DNA of 64,000 nucleotides from positions 50,498 to 114,497 of the forward strand of contig NZ_FMZZ01000017.1 of the NCBI RefSeq assembly GCF_900101685.1, in the 5' to 3' direction. A program made the position numbers and the translations under genes. Shown here piece after piece: positions 8,018 to 15,812 of this stretch. The stretch's first letter is position 1; the number at the start of each line of letters is the position of its first letter. The stretch comes from Actinokineospora iranica. Its GTDB lineage: Bacteria; Actinomycetota; Actinomycetes; Mycobacteriales; Pseudonocardiaceae. The notes beneath the pieces are model-generated. The model saw only the letters and a list, made by a program, of their open reading frames with translations. It was not told where the DNA came from and made no database searches.

Positions 8018-9169
8018 TCAGCCCTGCGGGTGCTCTTCCTTATGCGCGGCCCCGGCTCCGGACAGACCGGGCAGCGGAAGCTGGGGCAGCGGCAGGGCGG
8101 GCAGCGGAAGCTGCGGCAGCCCGGGGACCGACGGCGGGATCCGCGACAGGTCCGGCAGCCCGACCGCGGGCGGGTCGACGTGCAGGATCGAGACCAGGCC
8201 GGTCATGCCCTCGTGGGTCTCGGAGTGGGAGAAGATGTGGCAGTGCAGCATCCACTTCCCCGGCACGGTGGGGGTGAAGATGATGTCGAAGGTCTGCCCG
8301 ACGCCGACCAGCAGCGTGTCCATGCGCTGCGGGAAGGGCGTTCGCAGCCCGTCTTGGGCGACGACTTCGAAGAACCCGCCGTGCAGGTGCATCGGGTGGA
8401 TCATCTCCGGGCCGGTGCCGATGATCCGGAAGCGCACCCGTTCGCCGACCCGGGCGCGCAGCGGCACGGTGGCGGGGAAGCTCTTGCCGTTGATGACGAA
8501 GCCGAGCGCGCCGTCGCCGAGCATGATCCGGTAGTCGCGGTCGGCGTGGATGTCGCCGAGCCTGGGCACGATCTCCAGTGAGCCGTAGACGCCGCGGCTT
8601 TCCTGGTCGCCGTGCATGTGCGAGTGGTACCAGTGGCTGCCGGTGCTGATCGCGGTCCACTCGTAGGTGTGGGTCTGGCCCGGGTCGATCAGCAGCTGGG
8701 TCAGGCCGGGCACGCCGTCCTGGCTGTTGGGCAGGACCATGCCGTGCCAGTGCATGGACGTGCCCTCGTCAAGCAGGTTCTTGACGATGAAGCGGAGCTT
8801 GTCGCCTTCGTTGACGCGGATGGTCGGGCCGGGGATCTGCCCGTTGATCCCGTATCCCTTCTTCACCGAGCCGGGTTTGGTCTCCCACTGCATCGGCGCG
8901 ACGGTCAGCTCGAAGACCTTGACGCCGTCGACCATGCGCCACTCGGCCAACTTGGTGCCGTCGTGCAGGTCCTCGCCGCCGCCGGACTGGGCGGGCGCGG
9001 TGGCGGCGACCGGGACCGGGGACAACGCGGCGGGGCCGTCGGCTGCGGTGCCCAAGGGCGGGTTCATCGCCGAACTGGTGAGCAGCCCGCCGGACACCGC
9101 GATCACCGCCGCCGCCAAGACCGCGACCGGCTTGATCGTGGACGTGCGCAACCACTGGGGAGAACTCAT
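8018..9169 (-). CDS. Two-domain multicopper oxidase (laccase-like)
   Basis: A 383-residue exported enzyme with all four copper-binding signatures: HWHG (140-143), HWYHSHMHG (179-187), HPMHLHG (258-264) and HCH-x3-H (319-325). At ~380 residues it has two cupredoxin domains rather than the three of CueO-type oxidases, resembling small laccases, which oxidise Cu(I), metals or phenols with O2. The N-terminus has a signal anchor (~12-32). The last ~50 residues are Pro/Leu-rich (repeated LPQLPLPALPLP) and end His/Glu-rich, possibly a linker or surface tail. It is the second gene of the copper operon. Confidence 0.92.
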   Translation of the reverse strand: MSSPQWLRTSTIKPVAVLAAAVIAVSGGLLTSSAMNPPLGTAADGPAALSPVPVAATAPAQSGGGEDLHDGTKLAEWRMVDGVKVFELTVAPMQWETKPGSVKKGYGINGQIPGPTIRVNEGDKLRFIVKNLLDEGTSMHWHGMVLPNSQDGVPGLTQLLIDPGQTHTYEWTAISTGSHWYHSHMHGDQESRGVYGSLEIVPRLGDIHADRDYRIMLGDGALGFVINGKSFPATVPLRARVGERVRFRIIGTGPEMIHPMHLHGGFFEVVAQDGLRTPFPQRMDTLLVGVGQTFDIIFTPTVPGKWMLHCHIFSHSETHEGMTGLVSILHVDPPAVGLPDLSRIPPSVPGLPQLPLPALPLPQLPLPGLSGAGAAHKEEHPQG

Positions 9170-9200
9170 GGCTTTCCTTTTCCTTCGACCGGACCGGACG

Positions 9201-9233
9201 GTCGGGGAACCGCCGTGACGGCGGTTCCCCGAC
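9201..9233 (-). terminator. Perfect hairpin between the cupredoxin-propeller and oxidase genes
   Basis: GTCGGGGAACCGCCG (9201-9215) is an exact inverted match of CGGCGGTTCCCCGAC (9219-9233) with a 3-nt loop. Such a 15-bp GC stem is a strong transcriptional stop or mRNA stabiliser. It lies 17 bp after the stop of the upstream gene and 32 bp before the start of the oxidase gene, both leftward, so it may attenuate expression of the downstream copper genes relative to the first gene. No T-run follows. Confidence 0.7.
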
Positions 9234-9250
9234 TTGGGTTTGTCCGGTGG

Positions 9251-12200
9251 TTACGAGCACTTGGTCGCGAAGGCGACCGGGTTGCGCTGCTTGCAGGTCA
9301 GCTGGTCGTTGACCTTGTTGCTCGGCACCCGCTGGACCCAGCCCTCGTAGGCCAGCGGAATGGGCAGGACGCCCTGTCCGCCGAAACCAGGCCACTTGGT
9401 GATGGTTCCGTCGTTCTTGGTGCCTGCGCCGCCGTCGAGAACGAACTTGCCGACCACGGCCGCGTCCTCAGGGTTGCCGTCGCCGTTGGGGTCGGTGTCG
9501 ACCACCGACAGGGCGTTGGCGAACTTGCTGGAGACGTAGGCGTAGTAGCCGCCGCCCTTCTTGGCGCCGAAGTTGATGCCGTGGCATCCGGCGTCACAGG
9601 GCAGCCACTTGACGATCTCGTCGGTCTTGGGGTCGATCACGGTGATGTTGGACGTCAGCGTGTTCGCGACCAGGAGCGCCGAGTTGTCCGGGGCGACCGG
9701 AAGCTGAATCGGCAGGCCACCGAACGGACCGGAGGCGCCTGCCACGGCGTCGTAGCTGCTCCACAGGTCGATGCTCTTGTACTTGGACTTGGTGCCGCCG
9801 TCGACACACGCGTCGTCGTAGTTGGAGATACACGACACGGTGGCGCCGAGGAAGTCGGCCATGTACGTCTTGTCGCCGGTCGGGGTCATGCCGGTCGCGA
9901 TCGGCAGCTCGCCGGTCTTCTCGTGCCGGATGTTCCCGGTCGGGATGTCGACCATGGTGGCGTTGTACAGGTTGACGTTCGGCGTCGCCATGATCTTGGC
10001 GTCACCGGTCATCCAGTGCGCGTGCGGGTGCGCGATCTTCTCACCCGGCTGGCTCACCGTCAGCCTGCGGTCGATCTTGGTGCCGCCCGGGGCGACCTCC
10101 ATGACCGAGCCACCGCCGTTGATGGCGACGTGCAGCTGGTCGGTGTCGGTCCGGCTCATCACGTGCGAGGGGTCCGGGCCGACCTGGATCTGCCGGATGA
10201 GCTTGCCGCTCGCCCGGTCGAAGACGTCCATCTTGTCCGAGAACCACTCGTTCGCGTAGATGACCGTCTCGTTCTTGTCGGTCCACATGTTGTGCGTGTT
10301 GTTCATGTTGATCTCCGGGGCGGAGACCTTCTGCTCGACGGACCAGTTCTCGGCGTTGACCTTGGTGATCGAGCCGGTCTTGGTCTTCTCGGCGTACTCC
10401 TCCATCTGGGTGGCGACCCAGACCTCGCCGACACCGGGCACCGAGGGCTTCTTGCCGAGGGCCGGAAGCTTCTTCGGCAGCTCGAACTTGCTCTTGAAGT
10501 ACGAGTCGAGCAGCGGGATCAGGACCGGCTTGCCGTTCTCGTCGTACTGCAGGATCGGAGCGGGCGGGAACGAGGGGTTCCACGTCTTCTCCTCGGTGTC
10601 GCTGAATGTCTGCCAGTTCTCCGGCACGGTGATGACGAAGAACTTGTTGACCAGCTGCTGGATGATGTCGGCGTTCGACGGCACGCTGAGGTTGCGGCTG
10701 TTGACCCGCAGCTTCTTGCCGAAGTCGAGGCCGATCGTCAGCGGGTCGTCGACCACGACAGCGCCGAGCATGTACGGGTGGATCTTGCACGCGAACGCGT
10801 ACAGGCCCGGCTCGGTGAGCTGCATACTGGTCTGGCCGACGAAGGCGCCCGGCTCGTCCTGCGGGAAGCCCTTGGCGCCCTCCGGCCAGATCAGGCTGGT
10901 CGCGGTGTGCGCCGAGTCGGCGTCCGGCTTGGCGATGTTGAAGTTCACCGTGACCGGCAGCTTGACGTCGTTCTCCGCGAACGCCCGCAGGTCTTCGAGC
11001 AGGTCTTCCAGCTCGGGGCCGACGGGGAGGCTGTCCAGGGAGATCGGCGCGTTCACCGGAAGCGCCGACATCTGCGACGCGGCTGTGTCCAGCAGCGAGT
11101 TCGCCTTGGCGATGCGGGCATCGCCGGTGGGCAGGAGCTGGAAGACCGCCTGCCGGGTGGTGTCGAAGTTGAGCAGCGAGTTCAGGTCGAGGCCGAGGTC
11201 GCCCAGGACCGGGAGCTTGCCGCCGCCCAGGTTCGTCAGGTCGGTCAGGCCGCCGAGCTTGGAGACGGTGTCCAGGTTCAGGGTCTTGACCGCGTCCAGG
11301 CCCGACAGCAGGCCGCCGCCCAGGAGCGGGACGGTGGTGCCGTCCAGCAGCGGCAGGCTGCCGCCGCCGAGCAGCGGGAGGTCGCCAGCGCCGGGGATGC
11401 CGCCGCCGAGGCTCGGGAGCAGGCCCCCGACGTCGGGCAGGGCGGGCAGGCCACCGGTGCCGCCACCGGGCAGACCCGGCAGACCCGGAAGGCCAGCGCC
11501 GAGGTCGGGCAGCGCCGGGAGGCCGCCGCCGCCGAGGTTGGGCAGGCCGCCCGCACCCGGAAGCACGCCACCGAGGTCCGGCAGGCCCTTGCCGTTGAGC
11601 AGCGGGAGACCAGCGGGAGCGACCGAGGGAACCCCGTTGAGCGCCGAGCCCAGGTTGACCCGGGGCAGGACGGCGACCGCGAGGGACTGGCCGCCGAGCG
11701 GGCCCAGGTTCAGGTTCGTGTCGAACCAGCTGCCGTTGGCGTCACTGAGGTCGAACGACACCGGCAGCGGGCCGACGCCCAGGGGAGCGCCGCCCGCGCC
11801 CGAGGTCGGCGTCGCCGCCCCGCCACCGGGCGGCGGAACCGTTCCGGTCGTGGAGGTCGGGCTGGAGGTCGGCGTCCCCGACGTGGACGAGGTGGGCGGC
11901 GTGGTCGTGGACGTGGGCGTGCTGCCCCCGACCGTGACCCGACCGGCCATGTCCGGGTGGAACTTGCACTGGTAGTCGAACGTCCCGGCGCTGGTGAAGG
12001 TGAACGAGTAGGTCGCTCCCGGGTCGAGATTCGGGGAGTCCAGCGGTCCGCCCGTGACACTGTGGATCACCGAGTCGGAGTTCGACCAGTTGACCGTGTC
12101 ACCGACAGCGACGGTCATCGTCGCCGGGTTGTACTGAAGGTTCTGCAGGGTTACCGAGTGGGTCGCCGCCAGCGCGGGAGACGGGACCATGGCGCCCAAC

Positions 12201-12313
12201 GTGCCGAGCGCCAGAACTGAGGTTGCGGCGGTGAACCGAGACGCCCGGCTGCGGCGGGGACCGCCACGGCCGAGCGGGAACATGCGCGACAAACTGTGAC
12301 GCGACGAGCGCAT
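9251..12313 (-). CDS. Secreted tandem-cupredoxin / beta-propeller protein
   Basis: A 1020-residue exported protein (signal peptide to about residue 50, PSPALAA). Residues 51-128 form a plastocyanin-like domain with type-1 copper ligands H84, C116, H119 and M122 (CKFHPDM). A Gly/Leu/Pro-rich low-complexity stretch lies around 220-340. A second cupredoxin-like segment near residue 508 has CKIHPYM. The C-terminal ~450 residues look like a YncE/WD-type propeller (repeated VWVATQ, VIYANEWFSDKMDVFDRASG, ALLVANTLTSNITVIDPKTD), with conspicuous His in NNTHNMW, HPHAHW and GCHGINFG. It starts the copper operon. An electron-transfer or copper-loading role with the oxidase is inferred. I do not know a characterised homologue of this layout. 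Confidence 0.75.
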   Translation of the reverse strand: MRSSRHSLSRMFPLGRGGPRRSRASRFTAATSVLALGTLGAMVPSPALAATHSVTLQNLQYNPATMTVAVGDTVNWSNSDSVIHSVTGGPLDSPNLDPGATYSFTFTSAGTFDYQCKFHPDMAGRVTVGGSTPTSTTTPPTSSTSGTPTSSPTSTTGTVPPPGGGAATPTSGAGGAPLGVGPLPVSFDLSDANGSWFDTNLNLGPLGGQSLAVAVLPRVNLGSALNGVPSVAPAGLPLLNGKGLPDLGGVLPGAGGLPNLGGGGLPALPDLGAGLPGLPGLPGGGTGGLPALPDVGGLLPSLGGGIPGAGDLPLLGGGSLPLLDGTTVPLLGGGLLSGLDAVKTLNLDTVSKLGGLTDLTNLGGGKLPVLGDLGLDLNSLLNFDTTRQAVFQLLPTGDARIAKANSLLDTAASQMSALPVNAPISLDSLPVGPELEDLLEDLRAFAENDVKLPVTVNFNIAKPDADSAHTATSLIWPEGAKGFPQDEPGAFVGQTSMQLTEPGLYAFACKIHPYMLGAVVVDDPLTIGLDFGKKLRVNSRNLSVPSNADIIQQLVNKFFVITVPENWQTFSDTEEKTWNPSFPPAPILQYDENGKPVLIPLLDSYFKSKFELPKKLPALGKKPSVPGVGEVWVATQMEEYAEKTKTGSITKVNAENWSVEQKVSAPEINMNNTHNMWTDKNETVIYANEWFSDKMDVFDRASGKLIRQIQVGPDPSHVMSRTDTDQLHVAINGGGSVMEVAPGGTKIDRRLTVSQPGEKIAHPHAHWMTGDAKIMATPNVNLYNATMVDIPTGNIRHEKTGELPIATGMTPTGDKTYMADFLGATVSCISNYDDACVDGGTKSKYKSIDLWSSYDAVAGASGPFGGLPIQLPVAPDNSALLVANTLTSNITVIDPKTDEIVKWLPCDAGCHGINFGAKKGGGYYAYVSSKFANALSVVDTDPNGDGNPEDAAVVGKFVLDGGAGTKNDGTITKWPGFGGQGVLPIPLAYEGWVQRVPSNKVNDQLTCKQRNPVAFATKCS

Positions 12314-12637
12314 GCCTTTCCCTTCTTATCAGGTCCGAGCGACGCGGCCCGCAGGGAGGGGCGCCGCGTCGCTCGAGCAGGGTTGGTGCCGATTCGTGAC
12401 TTCTGTTCAACCAACACAGGGTTTACGACTCCGGCTCTCCCCTTGCCCCTGAGGCAAAACGGAGGGTCGGTGCCGCGGATACCACAGCGGCCCCCTTCAA
12501 ATTTCGACCGGGACGCTCGACGACCGATATTCCGGCTCCCCGTTTGCGTCCCAATCGCCTTCTCAGGAATCCCTGGGATACGGCTCCAAGTACCCCAACG
12601 AACCATGTCCGACCAGTCTCCGCTTTGTTAACTGGAC

Positions 12638-12653
12638 GTGATATTTCCATCAC
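12638..12653. promoter_or_regulatory. Short inverted repeat, possible operator
   Basis: GTGATATTTCCATCAC has 5-bp perfect arms around a 6-bp spacer, in the AT-richer intergenic region about 325 bp upstream of the copper operon start. The arm length is modest and could arise by chance. It is listed because of its location between divergent promoters. Confidence 0.25.
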
Positions 12654-12875
12654 GCAAGATCCGTTTGCCGCGTGAGCAGGACTGTTTGGCCGCTGATTCC
12701 CACCGGGTCGCTCGACCATTCGGCCGACCTTCGAACCAGGCCGGAAACATCGAGAAGTAAGCCGTTTCCGCAGGTCAACACAGATGATCGGCATTATCGG
12801 CCACCGATTGGATGCCGGGTATTTGCCTGGACGGTTAGCTATGTGGCAACACCCCCCACCGGAAGGAGGGACACC

Positions 12876-12919
12876 TGAAAGAGCGCTGAGAAGCCACTGA
12901 GAGCAACCTGAGAGCAACC
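12876..12919 (+). promoter_or_regulatory. Four tandem 11-bp direct repeats
   Basis: The units TGAAAGAGCGC, TGAGAAGCCAC, TGAGAGCAACC and TGAGAGCAACC follow each other without gaps. The last two are identical and all share TGA at the 5' end. An exact 11-bp period places each copy on the same face of the helix, the arrangement bound by OmpR/PhoB-type response regulators and SARP-type activators. It lies 232 bp upstream of the MmpS-like gene and 563 bp upstream of the copper operon. No response regulator gene is in this window. Confidence 0.5.
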
Positions 12920-13150
12920 TTAAGCAGGGGAAACAGGGCCCACCCTCTGATCGGCCCGTAAGCGCCCGCAACACATTACGGAGATGTGAAGCGCCCGAGC
13001 AGCGACAAAGCCGACACTAGCCAAGCCGAGACAGCGCGTGTCACGATGCGACTTGTCGTTCCCGGCGTCGGGAAATAAACCGCCACGATGGCCTCATCGA
13101 TGCGTTAGCTGTGGGACGCCATGTCTGTTCTTCCAGGGAGGGCCCGAGTC

Positions 13151-13741
13151 GTGAGTGAGACCCCATCCACCGTGACCACCGACGTCATCGACGACCCGGC
13201 CGGGAAAGTCGCCGACAGCGCGCCGGACACCGACGCCGCCGTCGAGTCACCCGAGTCGGAAACGGATTCCACCCCGCCCGTTTCCCAGGGGCGCAAGTTC
13301 GCCGAGCGGACCTGGTGGCTGCCGTGGTTGCTGGGCATCGCGGCGCTCGCCGCGGCGGTCCTGGTGATCACCCAGGCGTTCGGCGGCGACCCGACGCCAG
13401 AGGAGCAGATCCAGGAGCGGCGCTCGGTGCTGCCATCGAGCACCCACACCGTCGTCTACGAGGTCAACGGGACCGGCAAGTCCCCCGAGATCCGCTACGT
13501 GGTCGACGGCTCCGCGGGCACCGAGACCGTCGAGGGCGTCGACCTGCCGTGGCGCAAGGAGGTCACCATGACCGTCGGACCCGGCATCGGGATCGCGCAG
13601 CTGCTCGCGGCCAACGGCGACGGCGAGTCCGTCTCCTGCGCGGTCAGCGTCGACGGCCAGGTCGTCAACCAGGGCGTCTCGCCCGGCCAGTACACCAACG
13701 TCGCCTGCTCCGCCGTGATCAGGCCCAACCCCGCCAAGTAA
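13151..13741 (+). CDS. MmpS-like single-pass membrane protein
   Basis: A 196-residue protein read from the GTG at 13151, chosen because an AGGGAGG lies about 8-10 nt upstream; an ATG at 13121 lacks such a site. An acidic Ser/Thr/Pro-rich cytoplasmic part (~1-45) is followed by one membrane helix (~55-77, WLLGIAALAAAVLVITQA). The extracytoplasmic domain (~95-195) resembles MmpS accessory proteins, with HTVVYEVNGTGKSPEIRYVV, WRKEVTM and a C-terminal pair of cysteines in ESVSCAVSVDGQVV/TNVACSAVI. MmpS proteins partner MmpL exporters in mycobacteria, but no MmpL is here. Ten bases separate it from the next gene, so they are probably co-transcribed. Confidence 0.65.
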   Translation: MSETPSTVTTDVIDDPAGKVADSAPDTDAAVESPESETDSTPPVSQGRKFAERTWWLPWLLGIAALAAAVLVITQAFGGDPTPEEQIQERRSVLPSSTHTVVYEVNGTGKSPEIRYVVDGSAGTETVEGVDLPWRKEVTMTVGPGIGIAQLLAANGDGESVSCAVSVDGQVVNQGVSPGQYTNVACSAVIRPNPAK

Positions 13742-13751
13742 GGAGCGCGTC

Positions 13752-14858
13752 ATGCGCAGCCAGTCGCGTTCGCGCGTTCGACGTCTCGGGGCAGCACTGT
13801 GCCTCTCCCTGATGGTCGCGGCGGGAGTCACCTTCAGCGCGGGCGCCGCCTCGGCTGCCGAACCGTTCGTGCTGGAGAGCTGCTCGGCCAGGGTGGTCGG
13901 CGAGCCCGGCCAGCAGATCGCCCTGAGCACCAAGTCGGTCGAGCCGCCCATCCTGGCCGCCCTCGCCCCGCTCGACCCGCTCGGGGTGACCCGGGTGCTG
14001 TTCAAGCAGGTGTGGTCGACGCTGCCGCCCATCCCGATCGGCTCCATCCCGGCCAGCGGCCAAGTGGTGATCGGCGGCGACGTCATCGCCAACGCGGTCG
14101 CCACCCAGCTGCTGGGCCTGCCGGTGCTCGCGCCGGTGATCGAGCCGCTGCTCGCCACGGTCTGGACGACGATCGCGAGCACCTGCACCGTGGTCGGCGA
14201 AGCCGTCGGCACGGTCTCCGGCGGCGGCGGCGCCCCACCGCCCGCACCTGGCCAGCCCGCGCCAGGCCAGCCCGCGCCAGGGCAGCCCGCGCCTGGCCAG
14301 CCCGCGCCAGGGCAGCCCGCACCCGGCCAGCCCATCCCGGGCAGGCCAGGCAACCCCACCGCGCCGGGTATGACCACGGTGCCCGAGCCGCAGCCGGGCG
14401 CGGGGCCGGGCGGCGGCGCCCCGGTGCAGCCGGAGCCGGTCGCGACCGCGCCGCACACGGCGAACCAGGGGTCCAACGTGGCGCTGGAATACCCGGTCGA
14501 ATGGGCGACCAAGACGCCCGGGATGGGCGTGGCCCCCGAGGGCGTCGCGGTCCTGACCTCGCCCTACGGCGCCGACTCGCCGGTCCCGCAGTTCGGCATC
14601 GTCGGCCCGGACGAGAAGACCCGCGCGCAGAACCGGGCCACGACCGGCCACGCCACCCCGCTCGCCGACGACGTGGAGCGCTCGCTGTACGGCCCGATCC
14701 TGCTCGCCACACTGCTGGTCACCCTGGTGGCCGCGCAGGGGACCCGGATGTGGCTGCTGCGCCGGACCGCGCCCGCTGGCTCCGGCGGCGGCAGGCTCGG
14801 CCTGCGGTGGGGACACCTGCGGGTGCCCATGCCGGTGTTCAAGCGCACCGACGACTGA
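13752..14858 (+). CDS. Secreted, C-terminally anchored Pro-rich protein, function unknown
   Basis: A 368-residue protein with an AGGAG site 6 nt before the ATG. A signal peptide (~1-36, ending ASAAEP) leads to a ~130-residue domain I do not recognise, with Cys43 and Cys142 as candidates for a disulfide. A linker of PAPGQ repeats follows (~164-200), then a short domain with ALEYPVEWATKTPGMG. A single membrane helix (~316-334) and a basic tail face the cytoplasm. The layout is that of a cell-surface protein held away from the membrane by a flexible stalk. It is probably co-expressed with the MmpS-like gene. Confidence 0.7.
   Translation: MRSQSRSRVRRLGAALCLSLMVAAGVTFSAGAASAAEPFVLESCSARVVGEPGQQIALSTKSVEPPILAALAPLDPLGVTRVLFKQVWSTLPPIPIGSIPASGQVVIGGDVIANAVATQLLGLPVLAPVIEPLLATVWTTIASTCTVVGEAVGTVSGGGGAPPPAPGQPAPGQPAPGQPAPGQPAPGQPAPGQPIPGRPGNPTAPGMTTVPEPQPGAGPGGGAPVQPEPVATAPHTANQGSNVALEYPVEWATKTPGMGVAPEGVAVLTSPYGADSPVPQFGIVGPDEKTRAQNRATTGHATPLADDVERSLYGPILLATLLVTLVAAQGTRMWLLRRTAPAGSGGGRLGLRWGHLRVPMPVFKRTDD
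14241..14330 (+). repeat. Six 15-bp tandem repeats encoding PAPGQ
   Basis: Six consecutive 15-bp units of the form CCCGC-(A/G)CC-(A/T/C)GG-(C/G)CAG encode Pro-Ala-Pro-Gly-Gln, with only silent differences between them, and a degenerate seventh unit follows. Repeats in multiples of three, with silent variation, point to selection on a flexible stalk whose length may vary between strains by slippage. Confidence 0.9.
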
Positions 14859-14878
14859 GCTTCGCTCGGTCTGTCGCG

Positions 14879-14910
14879 GACGGCCCCGCGGCGATCGCCG
14901 CGGGGCCGTC
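14879..14910. terminator. Perfect 32-nt palindrome, bidirectional terminator
   Basis: GACGGCCCCGCGGCGA is followed directly by its exact reverse complement. It stands between the stop codons of converging genes (14858 rightward, 14909 leftward, overlapping the latter's stop by two bases), as expected for a terminator serving both. The short inner GATC forms the loop. Confidence 0.85.
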
Positions 14911-15388
14911 ACGCTTTCGCGCCCCGCTCCCGGCGCAGGCGGTCCCGCCACCGCGCGCCGTCCGCGGTCGCGCGGGTCGCGAACACCACCATCGCCGCGG
15001 CGATGAGCACGCTCACCCCGTGCAGCACCGTCGCGGGCCAGTCGACCCCCAGCGGCTCGTCCTCCCCGCCGCGCAGCGCGGCCACCACCCCGTACGCGGT
15101 CAGGCCAAGGAAGGCGAGCACGCCGAACAGGCCGCCCACCCGGGCGCCGCTGGCGCGGGACGCGGCGAGCAGCAGGAGCAGCGCGCCGAGGATCGTGTGC
15201 ACGAGGTTGAGCAGGGTCGTGCCGCCGAGCCCGCCGACCGTGCCGTGCACGTGGCCGTCGAACTCGCCCGCCCCGGTTTGCAGCAGCCCGAGAACGCCGA
15301 CCACGAGGTAGACCACGCCGAGCAGGCCGCACAGGCCCTGGGCTATCGGCGCCCGTGCCGAGGCGCCCGCGCGCTGCGAACCGGACAT
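14909..15388 (-). CDS. DUF4383 family membrane protein
   Basis: A 159-residue protein with four hydrophobic helices (approx. 17-38, 55-77, 82-105, 115-137). The family pattern is present: GLLGVVYLVVGVLGL, then NLVHTILGALLLLLA with the conserved Asn-Leu-Val-His, and a short basic tail. The start at 15388 has GAGGA 6 nt upstream. Function is unknown; DUF4383 proteins are common in actinobacteria and often sit beside stress genes. A second member lies at 21665-22126. Confidence 0.85.
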   Translation of the reverse strand: MSGSQRAGASARAPIAQGLCGLLGVVYLVVGVLGLLQTGAGEFDGHVHGTVGGLGGTTLLNLVHTILGALLLLLAASRASGARVGGLFGVLAFLGLTAYGVVAALRGGEDEPLGVDWPATVLHGVSVLIAAAMVVFATRATADGARWRDRLRRERGAKA

Positions 15389-15522
15389 GACGACTCCTCT
15401 CGTCTCCCGACGCCTACCCGGCTGGACACCGGCCAAACCGGGCGGCGTCAATCCCGGGCGCCGGGGTACCCCGTTCGCGAGACCGCAGTCATGAGGCCGC
15501 GGTCACGACCGGGAGGGAGCCC

Positions 15523-15768
15523 ATGTCCGAGCCGCGTTCGGAACAGCAGGAGGACATCGACCGGGGGACCGCGCGCGAGCGGGTCGCGCGCGATCCCGGG
15601 TTCACCGTGGTCGCGCACCCCAACGTCGAACAGTCCGTCGAACAGTCCACGGCGGACGGGCTCGCTGACGGCCTGGTGGACGACGAGGCCACCGAGATCG
15701 GCCGGGACACCGGGGCCGAGCGGCCGAGCGGACCCGAGGACCGCACCGTCCACATCGAAGAGAGCTGA
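15523..15768 (+). CDS. Small acidic hypothetical protein
   Basis: An 81-residue, strongly hydrophilic protein with a good GGGAGGG ribosome site before the ATG. It is rich in Glu, Asp and Arg, with the duplication SVEQS-TADGLADGL in the middle and no cysteine or membrane segment. Composition suggests a disordered or helical cytoplasmic protein. I do not recognise a family. It lies 44 bp upstream of the decarboxylase gene and may be co-transcribed. Confidence 0.6.
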   Translation: MSEPRSEQQEDIDRGTARERVARDPGFTVVAHPNVEQSVEQSTADGLADGLVDDEATEIGRDTGAERPSGPEDRTVHIEES

Positions 15769-15812
15769 GCTCGCCGGGTTTCAGCGGTCACCCGCCGGGT
15801 GATTCCCTGCCC

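Larger units (their letters stand above)
12314..13150. other. 837-bp non-coding region with possible control elements
   Basis: No reading frame here has convincing codon bias, and the region is visibly less GC-rich than its surroundings, especially 12600-13100. It lies between two divergent units (copper operon leftward, MmpS-like gene rightward) and so must hold promoters for both. Seen in it: an inverted repeat GTGAT-N6-ATCAC at 12638-12653 and four tandem 11-bp repeats at 12876-12919. I see no copper-type operator that I can name, and no recognised riboswitch. Confidence 0.6.

Noticed and set aside
8612..12220. 1202-codon open frame opposite the cupredoxin-propeller and oxidase genes
   Set aside because: Antisense shadow of two well-supported copper genes; its composition (Val/Arg/Gln/Asp-rich) is what the complement of GC-rich coding DNA gives.
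12423..12974. 183-codon open frame on the minus strand in the copper operon upstream region
   Set aside because: Codon third positions are not GC-biased as in neighbouring genes, the translation is Cys/Gly/Arg-rich without any family pattern, and it lies in an AT-richer regulatory region.
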